Source: Hahellaceae bacterium (GTDB lineage Bacteria > Pseudomonadota > Gammaproteobacteria > Pseudomonadales > Oleiphilaceae). Taken from it: DNA of 64,000 bases. The notes under the pieces were generated by a model. The model ran no database searches. It was given only the letters and a program-made list of their open reading frames with translations, and was not told the origin of the DNA. The translations under genes were made by a program, and so were the position numbers. Every line of letters starts with the position of its first letter. Position 1 is the stretch's first letter. Positions 17,379 to 26,355 of this stretch are shown in pieces. The DNA lies in assembly GCA_016716085.1 (NCBI GenBank), contig JADJWY010000023.1:1-64000 (forward strand), in the 5' to 3' direction.

Positions 17379-18268
17379 GCGATCAGACGGATCGTTTTCA
17401 GGCGCAGCCCGTCACCCTGCGCTTGCGTCACTCGCACGCAGCAGGCCTGCGCTGGGGGGCGGGCAACCCGGTCAAGGTACTCGCCTTGCATGGCTGGCTG
17501 GATAATGCGGCCGCCTTTGCGCAGCTTGGACCGCGCCTGGCTGCGCAGGGTGCAGAAGTTCTGGCGTTGGATCTGCCGGGGCATGGGCTCAGTGATCACA
17601 AGCCTGCAGGTGAGATATACCACATGCTCGATAATCTGCTGTGGATCGATCAGGTGTTGGATGTACTGGCGGAAGACTACCCGATTTTAATGGGGCATTC
17701 TTTGGGCGGTGTGCTCAGTTTGTTATATGCCAGTGCTGCCAGTGAGCGCCTGCGTCACCTGGTGATTCTGGATGCGCTGGGCCCCTTCACCAGTAAAGAT
17801 GCCGATATGTCAGCGGTGCTCACCAAGGGGCTGCATAAAGCCCGTCAGCAAAGCGCCCCCAAACGACTCTATGCCTCTTTGGACGAGGCCGCTGAAGATC
17901 GTACCAAAGGGTTTGGCGGTCTGAGTCGCGAGTCTGCTCTGCATCTGGTCGCACGCAATATGGAGCCGCATGAAGGTGGCTGGCGTTGGCGTAGTGATGC
18001 CCGCTTGCGCTGGCCCTCGCTCTCGCGCATGAATGAGGCGCAGGTCGAGGCCTGTTTGCGTGCGGTCAATATCCCTTCATTGCTGGTGTTTGGCGATCAG
18101 GGCTTTTTTCCGGATGAGGCGTCCCGTGCAGGCCGCATGGCGCATTTGTCGCAGGCGACACAAGTCACCGTACCAGGACCACATCATTTGCATATGGATG
18201 GCGATCTGAGCGCCTTGACGCAGGCCATCACGCACTATTTTAAAAACGAGGGGTATCCGTGTTGCTGA
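17375..18268 (+). CDS. Alpha/beta hydrolase
   Basis: A 297-residue alpha/beta-hydrolase-fold protein with no signal peptide. It shows LHGWLDNAAAF near the oxyanion strand, the nucleophile elbow GHSLGG with the catalytic serine, a likely catalytic aspartate around VFGDQGFF, and the final GPHHLHMDG supplying the histidine. It starts with GTG overlapping the tatD stop (GTGA) and overlaps the next gene by 10 bases. Similar hydrolases, often annotated as esterases or epoxide-hydrolase-like proteins, occupy this position in pseudomonads and relatives. The substrate is unknown. Confidence 0.85.
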   Translation: MSDQTDRFQAQPVTLRLRHSHAAGLRWGAGNPVKVLALHGWLDNAAAFAQLGPRLAAQGAEVLALDLPGHGLSDHKPAGEIYHMLDNLLWIDQVLDVLAEDYPILMGHSLGGVLSLLYASAASERLRHLVILDALGPFTSKDADMSAVLTKGLHKARQQSAPKRLYASLDEAAEDRTKGFGGLSRESALHLVARNMEPHEGGWRWRSDARLRWPSLSRMNEAQVEACLRAVNIPSLLVFGDQGFFPDEASRAGRMAHLSQATQVTVPGPHHLHMDGDLSALTQAITHYFKNEGYPCC

Positions 18269-19134
18269 AGCAAGTGGTCGTATTCGTGATGCTGGTTGAA
18301 ATGTCGTGGGGGGTGCTTGCAGACACGATCCCTGCACCGGTCGCGCCCTTTAAAGTCGCGGACGAGGTTTATGAAAATCAGGAGACGGTGCGGGAGTACC
18401 GTTTTATCCAGAGCCCAGTCACGGCAATAGGCAATCAGTTGTCTGCACAGAGTGAGTGGGAGCTTAACGGCAGCCTCGCGCGCCTTACCTATGAGATTCC
18501 GCGTACACACACCGTGCAGGAAGTGATGGATCATTATCTGGCGCAGATTCAGGCCCAAAGTGGTGAGCTGATGTTTCGCTGCGCCGGTCGGGATTGTGGC
18601 CGCAGTAACGATTGGGCCAATCAGGTCTTTCGTCGTTCAAATCTTTACGGACAGGACCGCGACCAACGTTACCTGGCGGCGCTGTTGCCGCAGGCAGACG
18701 GTGGCGCGTTGGCCTTGGCCGTGTATATGATCCGACGGGGTAATCAACGGATCTATGCGCACCTGGAGTGGATACCGGTGTCTGCCGCGCAGATGGCGGA
18801 GCGAGAGCAGGCGGCCTCCACGGTGTTGATTGCCGCGAATCTTTTGGGGCGGCAGCGTCAGTTGGAAACCCACCTGGAAAACTGGTTGCCGGCAATTGTA
18901 ACGTCGCCTGAGGCTTTTCGTATTTATCTGGTTTCCTATTATCGGGAGCCCCAGCTGGGGGTTGAGCAGAATCTCGCTAAAGGCCAGCAACAGGCAGAGA
19001 CCCTGAAAGCCTGGCTAGCGACCAAGGGCCTTTCTGCCGGGACGATTCAGGTGGTAAATGTCGGCCCTCTGGGTGAGACGTCTGCCTATGCCGGTCAGGT
19101 CGGGAGTCTGCGTCTGGTTCGCGAGGCTAAATAA
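18259..19134 (+). CDS. DUF4892 domain exported protein
   Basis: A 291-residue protein with an N-terminal signal peptide (hydrophobic VVVFVMLVEMSWGVLA, cleavage near LA|DT), therefore periplasmic or outer-membrane associated. The body resembles the DUF4892 family of pseudomonads and relatives, for example around FIQSPVTAIGN and the CAGRDCGRSNDWAN cysteine motif. The last part (SYYREPQLGVEQNLAKGQQQAETLKAWL) looks like the peptidoglycan-anchoring OmpA-like fold seen at the end of this family, but is too short for certainty. It overlaps the end of the hydrolase gene and is probably co-transcribed with it. The function is unknown. Confidence 0.75.
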   Translation: MLLKQVVVFVMLVEMSWGVLADTIPAPVAPFKVADEVYENQETVREYRFIQSPVTAIGNQLSAQSEWELNGSLARLTYEIPRTHTVQEVMDHYLAQIQAQSGELMFRCAGRDCGRSNDWANQVFRRSNLYGQDRDQRYLAALLPQADGGALALAVYMIRRGNQRIYAHLEWIPVSAAQMAEREQAASTVLIAANLLGRQRQLETHLENWLPAIVTSPEAFRIYLVSYYREPQLGVEQNLAKGQQQAETLKAWLATKGLSAGTIQVVNVGPLGETSAYAGQVGSLRLVREAK

Positions 19135-19202
19135 TTCCGGGGGCGGATTCAGGCCGGCGCTGGGATAGCGTATACTTGTTGGTTTAGTCTGATGGCCTTG
19201 AT

Positions 19203-20096
19203 ATGAGCACGCCAATCCTTTCCGAATTGCACACCATCCGCGATTTCATCCGTTATTGCTGGTCCTCGATGAACCGGGAGGACCTGTATTTTGGGCATGG
19301 GACGGATAATGCCTGGGATGAGTCCGTGCACCTGGTATTGGGTCTGCTTCACTTGCCCTGGGATCTGGATCAGCGCATGTTGGATGCGCGACTGGTAACG
19401 ACCGAGAAAGAGACCCTGCTTGCTGGGCTGGCGCGACGGATCGGGGGCCGTGAACCGCTGCCTTATATTCTGGGCGAAGCCTGGTTTATGGGCATGCCCT
19501 TTGAAGTGAGCCCGGCTGTATTGATCCCACGCTCGCCCATTGCCGAGCTGCTGGAAAAAGGCTTTCAACCTTGGGTGGATGAGATTCAGCCCCTGCGTAT
19601 TCTGGATCTATGTTGTGGCAGTGGTTGTATTGGGATCGCGGCGGCGATGGTATTCGAAGAGGCCGAAGTCGTGCTGGCGGACATTTCGCCGGAAGCCCTG
19701 GCGATCGCGCAGCGTAATATCCATCGCTACGGTCTGGAGGATCGGGTGACCGTGGTTCAATCCGATGTCTACTCCGGATTAGAGGGCACCTTTGATCTGA
19801 TTTTGACCAATCCTCCCTATGTCGATGCCGACGACATGGCGAATCTGCCCCCTGAATATCACCATGAGCCTCGCCTGGGTCTGGCTTCGGGTGAGGATGG
19901 TCTGGATTGTACGCGCCAGATTCTGGCGGGTGCTGCGGCGCACCTGAGTGAAGGTGGGCTGTTGGTTGGGGAAGTGGGTAATAGTTTGCCTGCCTTGCTG
20001 GAGGCGTTTCCGACGCTGCCGTTTATCCTGCCGGATATGGAGCAGGGCGGCGACGGCATCTTTCTGATTCATGCGACTGATCTGGTCGACGCATAG
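19203..20096 (+). CDS. prmB: 50S ribosomal protein L3 N5-glutamine methyltransferase
   Basis: PrmB methylates a glutamine of ribosomal protein L3 with SAM, assisting ribosome assembly. The 297-residue protein has the HemK/PrmB layout: an N-terminal helical domain with GGREPLPYILGEAWFMG, SAM-binding LDLCCGSGCIGIA, the acidic LADISPEAL loop and the catalytic NPPY motif (LTNPPYVDADD). The NPPYVDADDM and RLGLASGEDGLD stretches are specific for PrmB rather than PrmC. It lies immediately before aroC, an arrangement conserved in Pseudomonas and relatives. Confidence 0.95.
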   Translation: MSTPILSELHTIRDFIRYCWSSMNREDLYFGHGTDNAWDESVHLVLGLLHLPWDLDQRMLDARLVTTEKETLLAGLARRIGGREPLPYILGEAWFMGMPFEVSPAVLIPRSPIAELLEKGFQPWVDEIQPLRILDLCCGSGCIGIAAAMVFEEAEVVLADISPEALAIAQRNIHRYGLEDRVTVVQSDVYSGLEGTFDLILTNPPYVDADDMANLPPEYHHEPRLGLASGEDGLDCTRQILAGAAAHLSEGGLLVGEVGNSLPALLEAFPTLPFILPDMEQGGDGIFLIHATDLVDA

Positions 20097-20118
20097 TCAC
20101 CACTACGAGAGGATACAC

Positions 20119-21219
20119 ATGTCCGGTAATACTTACGGAAAACTCTTCACGGTCACCACGTTTGGTGAGAGTCATGGACCGGCACTGGGCTGTATTGTCG
20201 ATGGCTGCCCGCCGGGAATACCGTTGGATGAAGCCGATCTGCAAGGAGACCTGGATCGACGCAAGCCGGGTACCTCGCGGCACACCACGCAGCGAAAGGA
20301 GCCGGATCAGGTGCGCATTTTGTCAGGCGTTTTTGAAGGGGTGACGACGGGAACGCCGATTGGTCTGCTGATCGAGAATACCGATCAGAAGTCCAAGGAT
20401 TACGCCAATATCAAGGATCAGTTCCGACCGGCGCATGCTGATTACACCTACTGGCACAAGTACGGCATTCGGGACTACCGTGGTGGGGGGCGAAGCTCGG
20501 CGCGGGAGACGGCCATGCGCGTGGCAGCCGGCGCCATCGCTAAGAAATACCTGCGCTTGCGCGAGGGTATCGAAGTGCGGGGCTACCTCTCTCAGTTGGG
20601 ACCTATTAAGGTGGAGCAGGTGGACTGGTCCATCATCAATGACAATCCCTTTTTCTGCCCGGACGCGGCAAAAGTGCCTGAAATGGAAGCCTACATGGAT
20701 GCGCTGCGAAAAGAGGGTGATTCCATCGGCGCGAAAATTACCGTGGTTGCCTCGCAGGTACCCCCTGGATTGGGCGAACCCATCTTTGATCGCCTGGATG
20801 CTGAGTTGGCCCATGCGCTGATGAGCATCAATGCGGTCAAAGGCGTTGAAATTGGCGCGGGTTTTGACTCCGTTACGCAGAAAGGTAGTGTGCACCGGGA
20901 TCAAATGACGCCTGATGGCTTCCTGTCGAATAATGCCGGTGGCATTCTGGGGGGCATCTCCTCAGGGCAGGATATTATTGCTCATCTTGCCCTGAAACCG
21001 ACGTCCAGTTTGCATTTGCCGGGGCAGTCCATCGATGTGCATGGGCAGCCGGTTGAAGTGGTGACTAAAGGGCGCCATGATCCCTGCGTGGGCATTCGCG
21101 CAACGCCGATTGCTGAAGCCATGATGGCGCTGGTGCTGATGGATCATCTGCTCAGGCATCGGGCCCAGAATCTGGATGTTCGTGTCACGACGCCGGATAT
21201 CGCCCGAAAACCGCGCTAG
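20119..21219 (+). CDS. aroC: Chorismate synthase
   Basis: AroC makes chorismate from 5-enolpyruvylshikimate-3-phosphate using reduced FMN, the last step of the shikimate pathway. The 366 residues begin SGNTYGKLFTVTTFGESHG, include GCIVDGCPPG, RRKPGTSR and the GGRSSARET motif that helps bind FMN and substrate, and end with the typical AIAEAMMAL..LMDHLLRHRAQ region. ATG 20119 is chosen because GAGAGGAT lies directly upstream and because the family starts here; a longer reading frame back to 20071 would overlap prmB. It ends with TAG, followed after one base by the MFS transporter. Confidence 0.97.
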   Translation: MSGNTYGKLFTVTTFGESHGPALGCIVDGCPPGIPLDEADLQGDLDRRKPGTSRHTTQRKEPDQVRILSGVFEGVTTGTPIGLLIENTDQKSKDYANIKDQFRPAHADYTYWHKYGIRDYRGGGRSSARETAMRVAAGAIAKKYLRLREGIEVRGYLSQLGPIKVEQVDWSIINDNPFFCPDAAKVPEMEAYMDALRKEGDSIGAKITVVASQVPPGLGEPIFDRLDAELAHALMSINAVKGVEIGAGFDSVTQKGSVHRDQMTPDGFLSNNAGGILGGISSGQDIIAHLALKPTSSLHLPGQSIDVHGQPVEVVTKGRHDPCVGIRATPIAEAMMALVLMDHLLRHRAQNLDVRVTTPDIARKPR

Positions 21220-21220
21220 C

Positions 21221-22396
21221 GTGGCGCACCCGTTGAGCGCCCGCTTTTCACTGTCTGCGTTTTACTTCATTTATTTCTGCTTTGTTGGGGGGCTCGACCC
21301 CTTCTTTCCGCTTTACCTGGATGCCCGTGGATTCAGTGCCTGGGAGGTTGGCTCCCTGATGGCGGTGGTGATGGCCACCAAGGTGGTGGCACCGAATTTC
21401 TGGGGCTGGCTGGCGGACCATACCGGACGACGGCTGACCCTGATCCGTCTGGGCAGTCTGATGGCGGCAGCGTGTTTCGCCTATCTGCTTTGGGTTGAAG
21501 GGTTTGCAGGCTTTGCACTTGGGCTGGTCGTATTTAGCGCGTTCTGGAACGCCGTGCTGCCCCAGTTTGAAGTCCTGACACTGCTGGCGCTGAAAGGTGA
21601 GCGGGGGCGTTACAGCCAGGTTCGCCTTTGGGGTTCGCTGGGCTTCATAGCAATGGTGAATGGTCTGGGCGTCGCCTTTGAAGTGATTTCAGTGTTGTGG
21701 CTGGGCGTTATTCTGGCGGTGTTGCTGTGTCTGATCAGTTTGAACACCTTGTTTATTCCGCGTCTGGAGAGTCAACCCGGTCGCGGGGACTTTCGTGGGT
21801 TTCTGCGACAGATCCGGGCACCGGAGGTCTGGCCATTTTTCCTCATGGTGATGCTGCTGCAGCTCTCCTTCGGCCCTTATTACACCTTTTTCAGTCTGTA
21901 TCTGGAATCGCTCGGTTACAGCCGCATCGCCATCGGCTTGCTCTGGAGTCTCGGCGTGTTGGCGGAAATTCTATTGTTTACCCGCATGCATGTCTTATTG
22001 ACCCGTTTCAGTCTGCGCCTGCTGTTCAGTGTAGCCTTGTTGCTTACGCTCCTGCGCTGGATGGGGGTCAGTTTTCTGGCCGGTTCTTTACCGGTTCTTC
22101 TCGTGTTGCAATGCCTGCATGCGGCCAGTTTTGGCGTCGTCCATGCGGCCTCGATTGAGTTTGTCCATCGCGTGTTTCGGGGACGGCAGGAGGGGCAGGG
22201 ACAGGCGCTCTATGGGGCTGCCAGTTTTGGTATTGGGGGAAGTCTTGGGGCATGGCTGGCGGGTGGACTCTACATGCACTGGGGTCCACAGATGACCTTT
22301 CTGATGGGGGCATTCGCGGCTCTGCTGGCACTCGGTGTGGCACAATTGAGTGTAACCCGCACATCGCCGTTGTGGGATCGATCCTGCGAGAATTGA
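21221..22396 (+). CDS. Major facilitator superfamily transporter (MFS_1-like, HcaT/YcaD type)
   Basis: A 391-residue inner-membrane transporter with about 12 hydrophobic helices. It starts LSARFSLSAFYFIYF and contains the MFS motif-A-like loop WGWLADHTGRRLTL between helices 2 and 3. The family resembles 3-phenylpropionate/H+ symporter-like MFS_1 proteins, which follow aroC in many pseudomonads. GTG 21221, one base after the aroC stop, fits the family start; a longer frame into aroC from 21176 begins with charged residues atypical of the family. The substrate is unknown. Confidence 0.85.
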   Translation: MAHPLSARFSLSAFYFIYFCFVGGLDPFFPLYLDARGFSAWEVGSLMAVVMATKVVAPNFWGWLADHTGRRLTLIRLGSLMAAACFAYLLWVEGFAGFALGLVVFSAFWNAVLPQFEVLTLLALKGERGRYSQVRLWGSLGFIAMVNGLGVAFEVISVLWLGVILAVLLCLISLNTLFIPRLESQPGRGDFRGFLRQIRAPEVWPFFLMVMLLQLSFGPYYTFFSLYLESLGYSRIAIGLLWSLGVLAEILLFTRMHVLLTRFSLRLLFSVALLLTLLRWMGVSFLAGSLPVLLVLQCLHAASFGVVHAASIEFVHRVFRGRQEGQGQALYGAASFGIGGSLGAWLAGGLYMHWGPQMTFLMGAFAALLALGVAQLSVTRTSPLWDRSCEN

Positions 22397-22541
22397 AGCG
22401 GGCGTCCGGCCTGTCATAAGATACGGTCGCGATGAACGTGTGGTAACAACTTGATTCCCGTCAACGTCGTCACCCTTCATTTGGCAGTAAACTTGTGCCA
22501 TTACGATTACAACACTCAAGATAACAACCCGAGGTCATTCC

Positions 22542-22946
22542 ATGTTTGAAAACCTGATCGAAAACACCACAGACAAAGTTCGCAAAGTTGCAGAGCCCGT
22601 TAACAAGCTGAATGCCCTGATTTTGCAAAGTATTGGAAAAGTTGCTGAATTTCAGTTCGCTGCGGCACGGGGCTACGGTGATATGGTCATGCAGCAGGTG
22701 CGCGGGCTGGCGGAGATTCGTGATGCGGACAGCCTGACCAAATATGCCAATGGGCAGGTGGAATTGGCGACCGAGATGAGCAAAAAGTTCCTCGAAGACA
22801 TGAAGGCGCTGGGCGATATCGGTTCTGAGTTCCGCAGCGAAGTCGAAGCCATTATCAAGAAGGCCCGTACGGAAAGTAAGCCAGCGGTGGCGGCTACGGC
22901 GCGGAAGGCTGAGAAAGCGGTCAAGGCGGAAGTGGTTGCCGGGTAA
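22542..22946 (+). CDS. phaP: Phasin family protein (first copy)
   Basis: The 134-residue protein is a phasin, a small amphipathic helical protein that coats PHA granules and limits coalescence. It is almost wholly helix-forming, with the phasin-type core of repeated hydrophobic heptads (NKLNALILQSIGKVAEFQFAA, then EMSKKFLEDMKALG) and a Lys/Ala-rich tail (ATARKAEKAVKAEVV) of the kind also seen in PhaM-like or DNA-associated phasins. It is 100 bases upstream of phaC, with a rho-independent terminator between them, so it is probably transcribed separately at higher level, as usual for phasins. A second phasin gene lies at 29731-30093. Confidence 0.85.
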   Translation: MFENLIENTTDKVRKVAEPVNKLNALILQSIGKVAEFQFAAARGYGDMVMQQVRGLAEIRDADSLTKYANGQVELATEMSKKFLEDMKALGDIGSEFRSEVEAIIKKARTESKPAVAATARKAEKAVKAEVVAG

Positions 22947-22970
22947 ATCGCACCCCTCCGTCGAAAAGAG

Positions 22971-22993
22971 GCCGGGTGATCCCGGCTTTTTTT
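22971..22993 (+). terminator. Rho-independent terminator between phasin and phaC
   Basis: A GCCGGG stem (22971-22976), loop TGAT and CCCGGC (22981-22986) are followed by seven T residues. It would stop most phasin transcription before phaC; leakage or a separate promoter would drive phaC. Confidence 0.9.
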
Positions 22994-23048
22994 CGGGCGA
23001 AACTGGACGAATCAACCCATTGGATCTGTGGCGAAAGGATAAGAATTG

Positions 23049-24869
23049 ATGAGCAAAAAGCAGGCAGACGAACACGAGAGCGGATTGTTTGGCAAAGTGC
23101 GTTCTGCGATTGGGGGCGCAACTGGAAAGGTACAGGATACCTTTGAAGAGTGGATGGGCAATCAATCCCAGGTGAATGAGGCACAATTACACGCGCTGCT
23201 GGAAATGCTGGGCAGTTACAAGGATATTGCCGAGCAGCTGGCCACGCATCCCGGTCGCCTGGCTAAACAGGAAGTGAATCTGCTGAAGTCGCATGGCAAG
23301 CTGCTGCTCAATTCGGCCAAAAAACTGATTGGCAAAGAGGCGGATGCGGTCGCGACACCGGATAAAACGGACAAGCGCTTTGCCGCGGACGAATGGGAAA
23401 AAAACGTGCTGTTTGATTACATCAAACAGGCTTATTTGCTCAACTCACAGGCAGTCAGTGACCTGGTTGATTCGCTGGAATCCTCACCGGAACACAGCCA
23501 GGAGCAGTTAAAGTTCTATACCCGGCAGCTGGTCAATGCACTGTCGCCCAGTAACTTCCTGCTGACGAACCCGGAAGTGCTCAAAGTGACGCTGTCGCGT
23601 AAGGGCGGTAACCTCGCGGACGGTATCAGGAATTTAATGGCTGACCTCAAGAAAAGCCCCGGTTTGCTGAATATTTCGATGACTGACTATACCGCGTTTG
23701 AAGTGGGTAAGAACGTGGCAACCACGCCGGGTAAAGTCATCTGTCAGACACCGATGATGCAGTTGATTCACTACACGCCCACCACTGAAACGGTCAATCA
23801 GACGCCGGTGCTGATCTTGCCACCCTGGATCAACAAGTACTATATCCTCGATCTCAAAGCTAAAAACTCACTGGTTAAATGGCTGGTAGACCAGGGGCAT
23901 CAGGTGTTTATGGTGTCTTGGGTGAATCCGGGGCCGGAATTGCGTGATAAGGGCTTTGAGCACTACATGACGGAAGGCTCGCTGGCGGCCTTGGATGCAA
24001 TTGAAAAGGCTACAGGCGAAAAGTCCACCAACGTGATTGGTTACTGTGTTGGCGGTACGCTGCTGGCCTGTACGATGGCGTATCTGGCAGCCAGGAAAAA
24101 GGCGGGGCGTGTTCGTTCGGCCACCTACCTGACTACCTTGCTGGATTTCTCTGACCCCGGTGGCATTGGTGTCTTCATCGACGACAAAACCATTAAAGCG
24201 ATCGAGCGTCAGGGTAAAAAGGCGGGCTATTACGATGGTCGCGCCATGGCCTTTAGCTTCAATCTACTGCGGGAAAATGATCTGCTCTGGTCTTTTGTCG
24301 TGAACAATTACCTGAAGGGAGAGAAACCCGCGGCCTTCGATTTGCTTTATTGGAACTCGGATGGCACGAATCTGACCGGTGCGATGCATGGCTGGTACCT
24401 GCGCAACATGTATCTTGAGAATCGCCTGATTCAGCCGGGACAGATTGAGCTGGCCGGCGTGAAGCTGGATTTGGGCAAGATCAAGACGCCGGTATATTTC
24501 TTATCGACGGTTCAAGATCATATCGCTAAATGGAAAACCACCTATACCGGTACCCAATTGCATGGTGGGCCTGTGACCTTCGTATTGTCCGGTTCAGGAC
24601 ACATCGCGGGCGTGGTGAATCCTCCCGTACCGGAGAAGTATGGCTACTGGACTAACCCTGAGCTGCCATCCACGCCGGATGCCTGGCTGGGAGGTGCCAC
24701 TCAGCATGCAGGCTCCTGGTGGTTAAACTGGAATGACTGGATACAACCCTTCGTGGGCGAAAAGGTTAGGGCGGTGGCGCCGGGTGAGGGCGGTATGCCT
24801 GCACTGGAAGATGCGCCGGGCAGTTACGTTAAGCAGCGTATTGCCGATGTGCTGCATGAAAAAAGTTGA
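23049..24869 (+). CDS. phaC: Class I poly(3-hydroxyalkanoate) synthase
   Basis: PhaC polymerises (R)-3-hydroxyacyl-CoA into PHA at the granule surface. The 606-residue length and an N-terminal domain typical of class I synthases precede the alpha/beta-hydrolase catalytic domain. The lipase-like box is GYCVGG with catalytic Cys333, the Asp is in STVQDHIAKW (D490) and the His in SGSGHIAG (H518). LPPWINKYYILDL, WVNPG and the GGATQHAGSWW end are all family landmarks. The start is ATG 23049, with AAGGA about ten bases upstream; a TTG one codon earlier is less likely. Residues 1-45 are unlike the usual PhaC N-terminus and rich in Gly/Lys, perhaps a granule-binding extension. No phaA or phaB lies nearby. 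Confidence 0.95.
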   Translation: MSKKQADEHESGLFGKVRSAIGGATGKVQDTFEEWMGNQSQVNEAQLHALLEMLGSYKDIAEQLATHPGRLAKQEVNLLKSHGKLLLNSAKKLIGKEADAVATPDKTDKRFAADEWEKNVLFDYIKQAYLLNSQAVSDLVDSLESSPEHSQEQLKFYTRQLVNALSPSNFLLTNPEVLKVTLSRKGGNLADGIRNLMADLKKSPGLLNISMTDYTAFEVGKNVATTPGKVICQTPMMQLIHYTPTTETVNQTPVLILPPWINKYYILDLKAKNSLVKWLVDQGHQVFMVSWVNPGPELRDKGFEHYMTEGSLAALDAIEKATGEKSTNVIGYCVGGTLLACTMAYLAARKKAGRVRSATYLTTLLDFSDPGGIGVFIDDKTIKAIERQGKKAGYYDGRAMAFSFNLLRENDLLWSFVVNNYLKGEKPAAFDLLYWNSDGTNLTGAMHGWYLRNMYLENRLIQPGQIELAGVKLDLGKIKTPVYFLSTVQDHIAKWKTTYTGTQLHGGPVTFVLSGSGHIAGVVNPPVPEKYGYWTNPELPSTPDAWLGGATQHAGSWWLNWNDWIQPFVGEKVRAVAPGEGGMPALEDAPGSYVKQRIADVLHEKS

Positions 24870-24892
24870 GCGTATCGGTCGCTCCTGCTAAA

Positions 24893-24923
24893 AAATAAAG
24901 CCCTCGTTGTGAGGGCTTTATTT
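24893..24923. terminator. Bidirectional terminator between phaC and fbp
   Basis: A 13-base perfect inverted repeat (AAATAAAGCCCTC, loop GTTGT, GAGGGCTTTATTT) has A-rich and T-rich outer arms, so it can end both the rightward phaC and the leftward fbp transcripts. Confidence 0.88.
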
Positions 24924-24944
24924 CACTCATGAGTGCCTGGCGAC

Positions 24945-25952
24945 CTACTTTGCGTCGGGAAAGTCTCGCAGCAATTGTTCTACTTTTTCGACCATGTTCG
25001 TTGAGCCAACGACAAAAGGCGTTCGCTGATGCAGTGAAGTGGGTTTGATATCAAGAATGCGCTGCGTGCCATCGCTGGCCTTGCCGCCGGCCTGTTCCAC
25101 CATAAACGCCAGGGGGTTGCATTCATACAGTAAGCGGAGTTTGCCGTTCGGCGTTTTCGCCGTAGGCGGATAGAGGTAGATGCCCCCTTTGATCAGATTG
25201 CGATGGAAGTCGGATACCAGTGAGCCGATATAGCGGGCGGAATAGGGACGCTTCGTCGCCTCATCGGGCTCCTGACAGTATTTGATGTACTGTTTAACGC
25301 CCTGGGGGAATTTATGGTAGTTGCCTTCGTTGATAGAGTAGATGTAGCCATCCTTGGGGGTACGCATGTTTTCGTGTGATAGACAGAAAACACCGATACT
25401 CGGATCATAGGTAAAACCATGCACGCCATTGCCGGTGGTGTAAACCAGCATGGTGGATGAGCCGTAGACCACGTACCCGGCAGCCACCTGGTTGCAACCT
25501 GGCTGCAGGAAGTCTTCCATGGTCGCTGGGGTGCCCACAGGGCTGACACGGCGGTAGATGGAGAAAATCGTTCCCACCGACACGTTGACATCGATGTTTG
25601 AGGAGCCATCCAGCGGATCCATCAAGACAACATAGCTACCGTCGCGGGACAGTTCATTGTCAAAAATAACGAAATGATCTTCTTCCTCTGAGGCGATACC
25701 GCAGACTTCGCCGCGAGCTTCCAGCGCTGCTTTGAAACGTTCGTTCGCGTATACGTCAAGTTTCTTCTGCGCTTCTCCCTGGACGTTGGTTTCGCCGGCG
25801 TCTCCCACGATATCACCCAGACCGGCTTTGTTAATTTCGCGGTTGCAGATTTTGGCTGCCAGACGAATCGCGCTTAGCAGCGCCGACAGTTCGCCCTTGG
25901 CGTGAGGGAAATCCCTTTGTTTCTCGACGACGAACTCGCCCAGTGTCTTCAT
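24945..25952 (-). CDS. fbp: Fructose-1,6-bisphosphatase, class I
   Basis: This cytoplasmic enzyme hydrolyses fructose-1,6-bisphosphate to fructose-6-phosphate in gluconeogenesis. From ATG 25952 the protein is 335 residues, the class I length. It shows MKTLGEFVVEKQ at the N-terminus, GDAGETNVQGEAQKKLD, the metal-binding SEEEDH and MDPLDGSSNIDVNV, and the substrate region GGIYLYPPTA followed by KLRLLYECNPLAF. An in-frame extension to 26171 has no homology and was discarded. A GAGG lies upstream of the chosen ATG. It converges on phaC with a shared terminator, so the link to PHA is likely metabolic rather than transcriptional: growth on acids or lipids needs both gluconeogenesis and storage. Confidence 0.96.
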   Translation of the reverse strand: MKTLGEFVVEKQRDFPHAKGELSALLSAIRLAAKICNREINKAGLGDIVGDAGETNVQGEAQKKLDVYANERFKAALEARGEVCGIASEEEDHFVIFDNELSRDGSYVVLMDPLDGSSNIDVNVSVGTIFSIYRRVSPVGTPATMEDFLQPGCNQVAAGYVVYGSSTMLVYTTGNGVHGFTYDPSIGVFCLSHENMRTPKDGYIYSINEGNYHKFPQGVKQYIKYCQEPDEATKRPYSARYIGSLVSDFHRNLIKGGIYLYPPTAKTPNGKLRLLYECNPLAFMVEQAGGKASDGTQRILDIKPTSLHQRTPFVVGSTNMVEKVEQLLRDFPDAK

Positions 25953-26355
25953 AGCATGGCCTCGACAATTATCAGGTAACAATCCGCCCATTCTAACTGA
26001 GTTGGGGCGACTTTGCAGAGTCTGCTTCGGTAATCCACAGGGAGTGCCAACTAAAGGTGCAAATCCCTGTCGATACAGCACTTTTCTGCAACCTATTTGT
26101 GCGAAAAGCACTTTTGCGGTCGCACCAAAAAGAATCGTGCCAGGGTTTATGCCTCTGTAGGGGTAGAACAACGCTCTGAAATAAAGGGTAGGCTAACCCC
26201 CTCTTAAGCGAAATTGTTTCAATTTTGTAACATCGGCATGATTTCTGCTGAGGAGGGGGCAGCGGAGTCCAGTTCAGCTCGTAAAGATCGATATACGACA
26301 CAGAGAACTGAAGTGCTGGCCGATGCACTACATTAGCTTAAGGAGTACATACCCT
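25953..26355. promoter_or_regulatory. Divergent regulatory region between fbp and the porin gene
   Basis: A 403-base gap. It holds promoters for fbp (leftward) and the porin (rightward). Near 26101-26118 the sequence GCGAAAAG CA CTTTTGCG is nearly symmetric, and AGCACTTTT occurs twice about 30 bases apart (around 26078 and 26107), which could be a regulator site. AAGGAG at about 26339-26344 is the porin ribosome-binding site. A 111-codon leftward frame at 25993-26328 has no recognisable features. Confidence 0.4.

Noticed and set aside
20323..20904. 193-codon leftward frame inside aroC
   Set aside because: Antisense shadow of the chorismate synthase gene with no start context.
25993..26328. 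Leftward 111-codon frame upstream of fbp
   Set aside because: No recognisable domain, sits in the divergent regulatory region and has no ribosome-binding site.
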